Shown here: positions 11,745-22,761 of the stretch, in pieces
Numbering within the stretch: the first letter of the stretch is position 1
Layout of the letters: every line of letters starts with the position of its first letter
DNA from: Artemisia argyi
Lineage: Eukaryota; Streptophyta; Magnoliopsida; Asterales; Asteraceae
Length of the DNA stretch: 64,000 bases
Direction of reading: 5' to 3'
Assembly: GCA_030686995.1 (NCBI GenBank)
Contig: CM060680.1
Coordinates: 200,371,322-200,435,321, forward strand
Made by a program: the position numbers and the translations under genes
The notes under the pieces: model-generated
What the model saw: the letters and a program-made list of their open reading frames with translations, nothing else
The model's database searches: none
Told to the model about the DNA's origin: nothing

Positions 11745-11969
11745 GCATATGAACTTTTAACAAGCGTCGTCCCTGTAGTTTATCGACAAAAATGGATGGA
11801 TTTGCCCCTCTCGTGACGCTCACGTGACCAGAGTTAATGATCCAAACTAACGCCCATCCGGTCAAAGGACAAATGAGCAACCACAAGGACGAATGATGTA
11901 CTTTTTAAGAGTTAAGGACGAAACTTGCAACTTTAGGTAAACTACAAGGACAATTTTTGTAATTAACTC
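11745..11969 (-). repeat. Right inverted end of the HROB-carrying element (copy A)
   Basis: Inverted relative to 7905-8050. It is duplicated at 18415-18649. It ends TAACTC, like other MULE ends in the window. Confidence 0.6.
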
Positions 11970-11984
11970 TATTTTTTATAAAGC

Positions 11985-12126
11985 ACTCTTTGAAGGAATC
12001 GCTTTCCATGTAGGGTTCACTCTTCTCCCGGGGGATAGAACTAACACCTATACTAGGATAGTACCGACGGAGAAGAGTTTCTGCAGACCGAGCTACAAGA
12101 TCACAAATCTGTAGCAAGGGCAGCAT
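11985..12126 (-). other. Coding-like filler of unknown origin, copy A only
   Basis: An open minus-strand stretch reads LLQICDLVARSAETLLRRYY and then PSIGVSSIPREKSEPYMESD. It sits exactly where copy A departs from copy B and replaces the outer part of the left arm of the next element. It looks like an exon piece of some gene; I do not recognise which. Confidence 0.4.
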
Positions 12127-13551
12127 CGACTGAGACGGTTAAGTGCAAAAATTGTACGTATTTTCTACTGTTACGTACACTTTTGATCCTTCATTTTAAC
12201 CGGCGTTAAGTGAGTTCCGTTTACAGTTACACGTTAGCCCTTTTGGCTAACGATCGTTGCAGCGCCCATCTTCTAAACTAACGGCCGTTTATAATATATA
12301 TAAAAAATTCCGAATTTATTTTTGAATTTTTTTTCGTCAAGAAATTTTTTTTACGAAAATGTTTATTACATAAAAACGTTTTATAAAAAAGTTTTTATAT
12401 AATTTTTTTATATAAAACCTTTTTATATAAAAATGATTTTATATAATTTTTTTTATAAAAAGGCTTTTATAAACCTTTTTATATAAGAGCATTTTTATAT
12501 AAAAAAAGTTTTATATAAAAACATATAAAATCATTTTTTATACGTTTTTTATATAAAAAAAATTCACATGTGACGAAAAACGTATATATTTTCTAAATTT
12601 TTTTATACGTCTTTATAAAAAAGTATATATGTTCTAAAAATGTACGAAAAATATTAAATTTTTTATATGTTTTTATATATGTTCTAAACGTATACAATTT
12701 GAGTAAATAGCAAAAATATGTTCTAAATGAAATTTTATGTTTAGAAAAATATGTTCTAAATGAAATTTTACGTTTAGAAAAATATGTTCTAAACAAAATT
12801 TTTATATATGTTCTAAACGACTCAAATTTTACGTTTAGAAAATATATAAAAACGTAAAAAAATTTTTACGTTTTTCGTACGTTTTTAAAACATATATACT
12901 TTTTTATAAAAACGTATAAAAAAATTATGGGACATATATACGTTTTTCTTCACACGTGAATTTTTTTTATATAAAAAATGTATAAAATATGTCTTTATAC
13001 GTTTTTATAAAAAAAAATTATTTAAAAATGCTTTTATAAATAAAAAAAACATTTTTATATAAAAACATTTTATATAAAAAAATTATAAAAACTTTTTTTT
13101 TTATATAAAAATTTTTATATAAAAACATTTTATATAAAAAAGTTTATATAAAATTTTTTTTATCTAAAAACGGTTTATAAAAAAAAAACATTTTTATATA
13201 AATTTTTTTATAAAACGTTTTTATAAAAAATCATTTTTATATAAAAGAACATTTTCGGAAAAAAATTCAAAATTCAAAATTCAAAAAAAAAAAAAAAAAA
13301 AAAAAAAAGATGAACGAAAAAATTTTTAAAAAAAATTGAAAAAAAATTAAATTATAAACAACGGTTAGGTAAAGAATGGGGCCAAAAGGGCTAACGTGTA
13401 ATTGCTAACGGAACTCACTTAACGCCGTTAAAATGAAGGACCAAAAGTGCACGTAACACTAGAAATTGTGTACCATCTTTACACTTAATGAACTACAAGG
13501 ACGAAATATGCAATTTGGCCATACCACACGGACGATTTTTGCAATTTACTC
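12127..13551. mobile_element. Long-inverted-repeat element, AT-rich core (copy A)
   Basis: The left arm (12140-12290: TTTTGATCCTTCATTTTAAC, GTTAAGTGAGTTCCGTT, ...GGCTAACGATCGTTGCAG) is mirrored by the right arm (13350-13551), which ends GCAATTTACTC. The core, about 12290-13330, is almost only short runs like TTTTATATAAAAA. Outer left arm bases are missing. No gene. Confidence 0.65.
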
Positions 13552-13644
13552 TAATAAAAAGCTAAGATAAATATTATAATTTGTTTATGAACACTCTTTT
13601 ATAGACATAGAGAGTATGATTTCAGTATTCAACTTCCATGCGAT

Positions 13645-13838
13645 CAGGGACGGAGCCAGGGGTTCCTGCGGGTGTCCGGTCACCCTATGAATTTTTTTTA
13701 TATAATATTAATTTTTGAAAAAAATATCGATTTTTCCTAAAGTTATTTTAAATGCATTAAGTCTATCAAAATATGTTTATAATATTAGTGTTTAATTTTT
13801 TTTTCACCCGATCATATTTAGTTATAGTTCCGTCCTTG
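13645..13838. mobile_element. MITE, CAGGGACGGAG ends (copy A)
   Basis: Starts CAGGGACGGAGCC and ends TTCCGTCCTTG. The direct repeat CATGCGA flanks it (13637-13643 and 13839-13845), compatible with a hAT-type 8-bp duplication with one change. The homologous copy is at about 20525-20692. Confidence 0.6.
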
Positions 13839-15666
13839 CATGCGACTATCTATAAACAACAGTAAATTACAAAGACGTTTCCTTGTGGTTTTCCTCAACT
13901 TGCACCATAGTTTCCTCGACTTTAAAGATTGTATGGATATTGGATATTGAATAAATTAGAAAGTGTGGCACGCTTCACGAACGGTTTCATATCTATGTAG
14001 ATGGGTAGTCTTTAAAATATAAACAATGTATATGCGCGATGGAATCAGAAAGTCATTGTCGAGTGACAAACTATAAATAATCGTTTAAAAATTGCACTGA
14101 ATTTTTTTTTATAGAGGGACAAATAAAAAATGTTTAACTAATAAAGTAATAATAAATTTACATTACAACCATGGCCGGACCTATATGAATGCCGGATATG
14201 GCACGTGCCACACATAATTTGAGTCACGCAGTGTAATAACGGATATTGACCGACGGATTATAGTCAACGGGACCTTGAGTGATCAAAAAACATGGAATAA
14301 AGACCTTGCGTGATGAACACATTACACATGCAAATTTGTACTCAGCGTGATGGATTTATACAAGTTCAGGGACGAACGGTGTATTTTACTTAAGTTAATA
14401 TTATATTATGTATTTATTAGTTTTGTACTCCCAAAGTTGGTTGGTTGGTGGAGGTCACCAATAAAGATAATCTTATATTCATTGTCTTCTTTGTTTAAAA
14501 AAAATAATAAAAGTAAAAATTATTAACAATGGAATTCACAAATGAGTTTTTGATGCTTCTTATATGTTTGATGCTCTGGGCCGTCGCCCAGCTCGCCCGG
14601 CCATAGGGCCGGCCCCGCAGACAAGTAAGCTATAACAAAACACCCCCTTAATCTGTAAATTTCCTTAGACTGTAAATTTCAAAGACAGAAGCTTTAAGAA
14701 TTAATTGTTTGACTAAAGAAATGAAATATTTGAAGAAATTCGGTTGGCTTGAGAAGTTAATACTTAATAGCTTATTTAGGAAGACCAATTGTTTTTAGGG
14801 AGTGCTTCTTAAGCTGTAAAAAAGGCTAGACCTATAAGAAATTATTAAGCTGTAAAAAAAGCTAGACTATAGGTGAAGCCGTGAAGTTAATTTATGAGAA
14901 TGTTGCATTGAGTTACTGCTTATTTTTTAGACAAAAATTCAGCTTTTTTGTTTAGTTCAAATTGCTTTCAGCATACTCAAATAATAGCTATTAGTTTAAT
15001 TGACCGTTTGCTGTTTACTGAGAGAAGCTATTACTTTAACTTTGCTTGCATTGCTTCAAACACTGATATGTCAAGGGTCGTGTACCCATTGCACCCAACT
15101 GTCATTTAAGGTTTTACGCATACTACATGTAGTGATGCAGGCGTTGAACGTTTAGTGATGTAATTGTAAATATTTTCATGGTAGAATATGCTAGGCTCTT
15201 GAAAACATGACTCACCTGCGTGGGTCTCAAATAATTTGTGCGTGTAGACAACTCAACCAACCTTCTCCCACAAAAAATGCAACTCAAACATACATCCATT
15301 CATGCTACGCAGCACATGAAGAAGAGTAATGGCACCATTGTCTTCATGTGCTTAGAAAATGATTTTTTAAACATGTTAAGCTAGTCGTTGTTTTATCATT
15401 CTATAAGCTTAAAGGTTGCGTCGTTTACCTTTTTTATTCTTATGGTGTGCGCTGTTTAAGTTCTATGGCATGCTATAGATCACTTGTTGCAACTTTGAAG
15501 TAGGGACTTTATAAAATATTTTTAGGATCTTAAAATTCGTGCTGTTTTCTAAGCTGAAAGTTTCTAATCCCTGGTTTGCTGCAATTGCTTCTCATTAAGA
15601 GTTGTAGTATATTGACAGCTAGTCAAGCAGCTTGATTCTTATGTCTTTTTTTGGCTATCTTTCCAG

Positions 15667-16154
15667 ATACCAACTCCAAGGGAAAGGAGGTTGATGTCAT
15701 CACTATTTTAGATGATATCATTAGTTCAGACAGTTATGATTCTACATCCACATATGAGGACTTGGTCTATTTAGTTAATTGGTCACACACTACATCCACA
15801 GCTTCCACTTCAGATAATGACAATGACAATGACGATGATGTTGTGTTGGTCCCTTCACAGCCTACTGCTTCCACCTCAAGGGTGAGTAAAGTAAAGGGAA
15901 AGGCTTCCACTAGCAAGGTAAAGAGAGAGGCTTTAACTTCAAGGGTAAGCAAGGTAAAAGGAAAGGCTTCCACTTTAAAAACAAGTTGCACCCTTCGTCC
16001 TAAAGCTCCTAAAATTGAGATTAAGAGACCAAAAGGTGATGCTAAAATTACAAATTGTATACTTGGTCTTGAAGCAATTGTGGGTTGCTCAAGCAGTAAC
16101 AAGAAGAAGTGGTATGTGCCAACCCCAAAAAAGAGAAAGTCTTTACTTGTGTAG
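15667..16154 (+). CDS. Unknown Lys/Ser-rich ORF, probable last exon (copy B)
   Basis: A close copy of 9094-9569, with the same acceptor-like TTTCCAG just before it and again no ATG. It has the acidic then basic layout and the SRVSKVKGKAS repeats. The end differs (KKRKSLLV). The upstream coding zone of copy A is absent here because the duplication starts inside the element, so this copy is very likely not expressed as a full protein. Confidence 0.4.
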
Positions 16155-17229
16155 GTGATGTGAAAACAATGTATTGACTATTATTTATTTAACTATTATG
16201 TATTTTGGTGGTAAGATGAAAACATTATATTAGATTTGTGTTTATGTTTCTTGGTCCTGTCTTGGCCTATATGTAATTAACTCTATTAAGTAATTAAACA
16301 TGTATTTTGGTTTGTGTATAATACATAGCCTTGTATCTTGATTACTTGAAACTTTGTTACTGCATAAGGTTTGTGTACAAGGTTACAACATATGCAAAAT
16401 AACCTTTATGCCACATTGCATAAACATAACCTATATTGACCAAACATGTCCAAGGTTACTGGATATTGTGTAATTTGACTTCTAAAAGTCAAAATAACCT
16501 TATGACACATAGTCATATCCATTTGCAGTTTAGGGGGTGTTTGGAACTGCCTAAACAAATGTCACTAATACATTGTGTAATTTGACTCCTAAAAGTCAAA
16601 AAAACCTTATGGCACAATGCATAAACACAACATATACTGACCAAACATGTCCTGACCTACTAAAAACTGTCTAAACACATTCAACACAAGGTTACTGCAT
16701 TTTCATATCCATTTTCAGTTTATGGGGTCTTTGGAACTGCCTAACCAGTTTGTGTAACCAGTTTATGGTGTGTTTGACTTTAATTAGTCAAACATACTAT
16801 AAACTGCCCAAACACTCCCTTTGCAGTTTAGGGGTGTTTGGAATTGCCTAACCAAACAAGCAAATTGTCTAAACAATGATGACTTATAACTTGATTGAAT
16901 AAGAGGGTGTTTGGAATATGGTTTCATGACTAACCAATTAATGTCCAAAAAACATACAAGTTTGACTTTCATAAGTCAAACCATCTTAACAAGGTTATCA
17001 TTTGTGTTTACTCATATAACCAAAATCTAACAACAACCATGAAATAACCTATTTGTTTACCTCATATAGCCAACATAAACATTAACAGATTCAACAAAAT
17101 CCAACAACAACCATGAAATAACCAGTTTAGAATCCTAATATAACCCTAAAAGTTAAGTTACAAATTAATCAGATTCCAACAAAAACCTCTCCTCTTCATC
17201 CCATTCTTTCCTAATTATGTCCTTCACTC

Positions 17230-18240
17230 TCATTGAACCCTTGTTTCTTCTTCTAAAGTTTGTGTTAATGCTTCTTGGTCTAATTTCAGTTGATGTTCCT
17301 ATTCTTCAGTAAGAGCTCCATCTTCTAATGGTTGTGTTAATCCTTCTTGTTTTTTAGTAAGATATCAATCACTTCCACTACCACTTACGCTACTACCATT
17401 TCCAGTAAGTATATCCTTATGGAACACTTTTTTTTTTTTTCTTTTTTTTGAACGGCTTGTTAGTTGTTAGTGGTTCAGGTAGCAGTGACATCCAATTGGG
17501 CATTATGCTGACCCTGAACTCCGCCTGTACTTCCTCCTATTCCGCCTGAAGGGGTAAAAGTCTCCGGTGGGACTCGAACTTGAGACCTTCCCTAGCCAAA
17601 CCACCCCTCCCCAAGCCCATAAGGAACACCTTAACCACATTCCTCATTGTAATGTTAAGATAATGGAGTGATGGTTTAGGAGAAAACACTGAAAGACTAT
17701 GAAGAATCAAAGCAGCTCCTACAATAATATCCTTTCCTTAACCTCCCATCTGTAAGGACTTTGTGATGTATTGAACCAAATATTGTTCATGAGAGTTCTT
17801 TGAGAGATACTGTAAGATCACCAAGCACATTCGGAATACAAGACTTGATTATTGCAACAATTTGGTCAAGTTTCCCATTTTTGAGAAAGTTTTTTGATAT
17901 CTCCTAAACACCTACTCACAATCCCCCCATTAGCATTCACAAACTCAAATGCGCTAACCCATGACGCACGTGTAAAATCATCATTCTTACCAATATCCTC
18001 AACAAATTTCCTAATATACTCTTGTGTCGACATTACATACTCCTCCCCACCTTCTCAGGTATCTGCTATTTTACGGAGCTTCGCCCCTTGAACAATACTC
18101 GTAGGACCTGGTATTATCCTAACAGGTTTTTCAGGGTGTATTTGGTGGTTGTTGCAGGGACGAAGGACCGCGGTTGGTCGGAGATCAGAGTCGTCTGTAT
18201 CAAGGGATTGTTCCCATTGATGATTTGGGGGTGAATTCAT
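17230..18240 (-). pseudogene. HROB-like (DUF4539/OB-fold) gene copy B, decayed
   Basis: The same structure as copy A, and in places better kept. After a stop at ...KLRKIADT, one frame runs EGGEEYVMSTQEYIRKFVED and on through DFTRASWVSAFEFVNANGGI to CLGDIKKL before a frameshift. Later pieces include SPKPSLHYLNITMRNVVKVF, HKDILTGNGSS and the Glu-rich tail. The SINE at 17428-17622 sits at the same codon as in copy A, so it predates the duplication. Multiple stops make it a pseudogene. Confidence 0.7.
17428..17622 (-). mobile_element. tRNA-derived SINE in the HROB-like copy B
   Basis: The ortholog of the SINE at 10803-10984. Box-B-like AGTTCGAGTCCCAC and an A-rich tail (T run at about 17427-17449 on the plus strand). 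Flanked by GGAACAC (17421-17427, 17623-17629). Confidence 0.7.
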
Positions 18241-18667
18241 TTTCTTGTTTATAAGTGGTTGCAACAATATGAATTTCTTGTTAGTTTGGTGATGGTGAAG
18301 GGCCTCAGTGGTGGTGGGGAGTTTAATGGTGAAAGAGCTTCGATGGTGGTGGGGGTTTTAATGGTGAAGGAGCTTCGATTGGAACGTGAAACTTAAGGGA
18401 GGGAAATGATAACGCATATGAACTTGTAACAAGCATCGTCCCTGTGGTTTAGCAGCGAAAATGGATGGATTTGCCCCTCTTGTCACGCTCACGTGACCAG
18501 AGTTAACAATCCAAACTAACGCTCATCTGGTCAAAGGACGGGTCAACTCAAAATGAGCAACCACAGGGGCGAATGGTGTACTTTTTGAGAGTTAAGGACG
18601 AAACTTGCAACTTTAGGTAAACTACAAGGACAATTTTTGTAATCAACTCTATTTTTTATAATAAAAG

Positions 18668-19681
18668 GAGTAAATTGCAAAAATCGTCCTTGTGGTATGG
18701 CCAAATTGCACGTTTCGTCCTTGTGGTTCATTAAATGCAAAGATTGTACGTATTTTCTACTGTTACGTGCACTTTTGGTCCTTCATTTTAACCAGCGTTA
18801 AGTGAGTTCCGTTAACAGTTACACGTTATACCTTTTGGCTAACGATCGTTGCAGCGCACATCTTCTAAACTAACGGACGTTTATATTTTATTTTTTTTTC
18901 GATTTTGTAAAAAGAAACCCGAATTTTTTTTTGAATTTTATTTCATCAAGTAATTTTTTTTTTCAAGAATATTTTTTATATAAAATGTTTTATAAAAAAG
19001 TTTTTATATAAAAATGTTTTTTATATAAACATTTTTATATAAATTTTTTTATATAAAAATTTTTTATAGAAAAGTTTTTTATACAAAAAATTTTATAAAA
19101 AAGTTTTTTATATACAATATATAACTTTTTATATAAAAATGTTTTTTTTTATATAAAAGCATTTTTATATAAAAAAAGGTTTTATATAAAAACGTATAAA
19201 ATCATTTTTAATACGTTTTTTTATATAAAAAACTTTTTTTATAAAAATTTTTATATAAAAACATTTTTATATTAAAAAGTTTTATATAAAATTTTTTTAT
19301 TTAAAAACAGTTTATATAAAAAACATTTTTATATAATTTTTTTATAAAAATGTTTTTATATAAAAAAACATTTTTATATAAAAAACAATTTCGAAAAAAA
19401 AATTACTTGACAAAAAAAACGGGCGAAAAAAAAATTAAAAAAAAATCGAAAAAAATAAATAAATTATAAACGGCCGTTAGTGTAAAAAATGAGGGCTGCA
19501 ACGATCGTTAGCCAAAAGGGCTAACGTGTAACTGCTAACGGAACTCACTTAACGCCGTTAAAATGAAGGATCAAAAGTGCACGTAACACTAGAAAATGCG
19601 TACCATCTTTACATTTAATGAACCACAAGGACGAAACGTGCAATTTGACCATACCACAAGGACGATTTTTGCAATTTACTC
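18668..19681. mobile_element. Mutator-type long-inverted-repeat element (copy B)
   Basis: Complete element of 1014 bases. It starts GAGTAAATTGCAAAAATCGT and ends with the reverse, GCAATTTACTC, with arms of about 200 bases. Flanks TAATAAAAG (18659-18667) and TAATAAAAA (19682-19690) match at 8 of 9 positions, as expected of a Mutator-type 9-bp duplication. The core is TTTTATATAAAA-like repeats with no gene. Confidence 0.7.
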
Positions 19682-19794
19682 TAATAAAAAGCTAAAATAA
19701 ATGTTATAATTTGTTTATGAACACTCTTTATTTTATAGACACAGAGAGTATGATAAGCTAAGATAAATATTATAATTTGTTTGAGTCGAGTTAT

Positions 19795-20445
19795 ATTACG
19801 AACCAAACATTCCTCACATACCAAGGGACTCATCTCCACCATCCATCTAAAAAGGAAATCAATGGTTGAGATTAAAAACATTTTATTATTTCACCAATTT
19901 TTTATAATTTAAATATCTCTTAAACCGTTAATCGTTTGCGAAAATAATTACACCATCGCGACGGGCATTTAATTATCTTTCTATAGACGGGCACTTTGAT
20001 ATACTTTTGAAAAAAAAAAATCGTTATTTTCACGTTTTTTTTTTCGTGGCCGAAAAAAAATCATATATGCTATTGCATATCATATATGATATGTAATATC
20101 ATATATGATATTATATTACATATCATATATGATATGATATGTAATATCATATATGATTTTTTCGGCCACGAAAAAAAACGTGAAAAAAACGAAAAAAAAA
20201 AATTGTCGAAAATATATCAATTAGCCTATCTATAGAAAGATAATTAAATGCTCGTCGTAACGGTATATTTTTTTTCGCTTAACGATTGACGGTTTGAAAG
20301 ATATTAATATTTGAAAAAAAATGATGAAAGTGAGTTTTTTAAATTGTTGTGATTAATTTCATCCATTAGATCAAATAAAGATGGAGGGAAGATAGATGGT
20401 GGAGATTAGTCCCTTAGTATGTAAAAAAAGTTTGATCCTCAAATG
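19795..20445. mobile_element. Hairpin MITE present only in copy B
   Basis: The arms (about 19811-20062 and 20158-20425) are inverted copies: CCAAGGGACT...TCCACCATCC against GGATGGTGGAGATTAGTCCC-like sequence, GACGGGCA.TTAATTATCTTTC, and CGTGGCCGAAAAAAAATC. The centre, about 20063-20157, is itself a palindromic run of CATATATGATATGTAATATC units. It lies where copy A has an empty site, with a short local duplication beside it. Exact ends are uncertain. Confidence 0.7.
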
Positions 20446-20524
20446 ATCTTATATCAATTTGTTTATGAACACTCTTTATTTTATAGACACGGAGAGTATG
20501 ATTTCAGTTTTCAACTTCCATGCG

Positions 20525-20692
20525 ATCAGGATGGAGCCAGTTTTTATATAGTATTAATATTTGATTAAAATATCTATTTTTTTTAAATTAATTTTAAGTG
20601 CACCCGGTTTATCGAAATATGTTTATAATATTAGTGTTTATTTTTTATTTTTTTTGTTCACCTGATTATATTTAGTTATAGTTCCGTCCCTG
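20525..20692. mobile_element. MITE, copy B of the 13645 element
   Basis: Starts CAGGATGGAGCCAG and ends AGTTCCGTCCCTG, with CATGCGA on the left and CATGCCA on the right. Slightly shorter than copy A. Confidence 0.55.
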
Positions 20693-21724
20693 CATGCCAG
20701 TATGGATTATCTATAAACAAGAGTAAATTACAAAGACGTTTCCTTGTGGTTTTCCTCAACTTGCACCATAGTTTCCTCGACTTTAAAGATTGTTTGGAAT
20801 TTGGATATTGGACAGTGAATAAATTAGAAAGTGTGGCACGTTTCACGAACGATTTCTATCTATGTAGATGGATAGTCTATAAAATATAAACAATGTATAT
20901 GCACGATGGAATCAGAAAGTCATTGTCGAGTGACAAACTATAATAATCGTTTAAAAATTGCACTGAATTTTTTTATAGAGGGACAAATAAAAAATGTTTA
21001 ACTAATAAAGTAATAAATTTACATTACAATCATGGTCGGACCTATATGGATGCCGGATATGGCACGGGCCACATCTGATTTTGAGTCACGCAGTGGAATA
21101 ATGGATGTTGGCCGATGGATTACAGTCAACGAGACTTTGAGTGATCAAAAAACATGGAATAAGAACCTTGCGTGATGAAGACATGCAAATTTTTACTCAG
21201 CGTGATGGATTTATACAAGTTCAGGGACGAACGGTGTATTTTACTTAAGTTAATATTATATTATGCATTTATTAGTTTTCTACTCCCAAAGTTGGCTGGT
21301 TGGTGGAGGTCACCAATAAAGATAGTCTTATATTCATTGTTTTCTTTGTTTAAAAAAAAATAATAAAAATAAAAATTATTAACAATGGAATTCACAAATG
21401 AGTTTTTGATGCTTCTTATATGTTTGATGCTCTGGGCCGTCGCCCAGCTTGCCCGGCCCCAAGGCCGGCCCCACACACAAGTAAGTTATAACAAAACACC
21501 CCCTTAAACTGTAAATTTCAAAGACAGTAGCTTTAAGAATTAATTGTTTGACTAAAGAAATGAAATATTTGAAGAAATTCGGTTGGCTTGAGAAGTTAAT
21601 ACTTAATAGCTTATTTAAGAAGACTAGTTGTTTTTAGGGATTCCTTCTTAAGGCTTAAGCTGGAAAAAAAAATAGACTTATAAGAAATTATTAAGCAGTA
21701 AAAAAAGCTAGACAATAGGTGAAG

Positions 21725-22035
21725 TTAAGGGTCGTGAAAGCACAACAAGCTCGAATTCGGGCAAAGTACCCTACCGACGAGGATTAGGTTTTTATTTCTA
21801 TGTTTATGTACTAGGTTTTCATTTTTATGCATTTTTTTTAATGTAATATTTGTGTGTTTTTTAATTTAATAAAGTTTATTTTAGTTATTTATTATTGTTT
21901 TATTTAAATGAAAAAAAAAAAATTGGAGAACGGCACTAGATTTTCTGGTGCCAACTGTAACGGCACAGAATGTGGTGCCAAAGCATTTCTGTGTTTTGCT
22001 GACGTGGCACTGTTTTTGGAAGTTTGGCACCACTG
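21725..22035 (+). other. Block of about 300 bases present only in copy B
   Basis: In copy A, 'tataggtgaag' joins directly to 'gagaatgttgcatt'. In copy B an extra block intervenes. It contains CGAATTCGGGCAAAGTACCC and a long T-rich stretch like a plant mRNA 3' end, then an A run and GGCACTAG...GTGGTGCC words. Origin unknown; it may be a retrocopy tail. Confidence 0.4.
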
Positions 22036-22761
22036 CTCTGAGAATGTTGCATTTAGTTACTGCTTATATTTTAGACAAAAATTCAGCTTGTTTGTTTAGT
22101 TCAAATTGCTTTCAGCATACTCAAATAATAGCTATTAGTTTAATTGACCGTTTGCTGTTTACTGAGAGAAGCTATTACTTTAACGTCGTTTGCATTGCTT
22201 CAAACACTGATATGTCAAGGACTCAAGGGTCGTGTTACCCACCCAACTGTCATTTAAGGTTTTACACATACTACATGTAGTGATGCAGGCGTTGAACGTT
22301 TAGTGATGTAATTGTAAATATTTTCATGGTAGAATATGCTAGGCTCTTGAAAACATGACTCACCTGCGCGGGTCTCAAATAATTTGTGCGTGTAGACAAC
22401 TCAACCAACCTTCTCCCACAACAAACGCAACTCAAACATCATCCATTCATACTATGCAGCACATGAAGAAGAGTAATGGCACCATTGTCTTCTTGTGCTT
22501 AGAAAATGATGTTTTAAACATGTTAAGCTAGTCGTTGTTTTATCATTCTATAAGCTTAAAGGTTGCGTCGTTTACCTTTTTTATTCTTATGGTGTGCGCT
22601 GTTTAAGTTCTCTGGCATGCTATAGACTTGTTGCAGCTTGAAAGTAGGGACTTTATAAAATATTTTTAGGATCTTAAAATTCGTGCTGTTTTCGAAGCTG
22701 AAAGTTGTTAATCCTTTTAAAGAACTTTATTACAAGTTTCTAATCCATGATTGTTCTGCAG

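Larger units (their letters stand above)
7893..11969. mobile_element. MULE-like element carrying an HROB-like gene copy
   Basis: Sequence at about 7905-8050 (+) is the inverted counterpart of about 11745-11895. Shared phrases include GCGTTAGTTTGGATCATTAA, CACGTGAGCGTCAC and GACGATGCTTGTT.CAAGTTC. The right end continues to TAACTC at 11969, like the MULE end at 6376; the outer left end is cut by the LTR fragment. Inside are a decayed coding zone (8221-8800), an unknown basic ORF (+, 9094-9569) and a decayed HROB-like gene (-). Long inverted ends suggest Mutator type; I see no transposase motif. Confidence 0.55.
9008..15589 (+). repeat. Large tandem duplication, copy A
   Basis: Begins at TTCTCATTAAGAGTTGTAGT inside the HROB-carrying element. 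It runs through the basic ORF, the HROB-like copy, the AT-rich element, the MITE and about 2 kb of further sequence. The same order follows in copy B from 15590. The two differ by point changes and several insertions and deletions, so the duplication is not recent. Confidence 0.85.
15590..22715 (+). repeat. Large tandem duplication, copy B
   Basis: Same order as copy A. Copy B lacks the 140-base filler. It has in addition the hairpin element near 19.8-20.45 kb and a block of about 300 bases at 21725-22035. It ends about 45 bases before the acceptor of the RGG gene exon at 22762. Confidence 0.85.

Noticed and set aside
12593..12796. Minus-strand frame with FRTYFSK repeats
   Set aside because: Product of short TTTAGAA/TGTTCTAAA repeats in an AT-rich element core.
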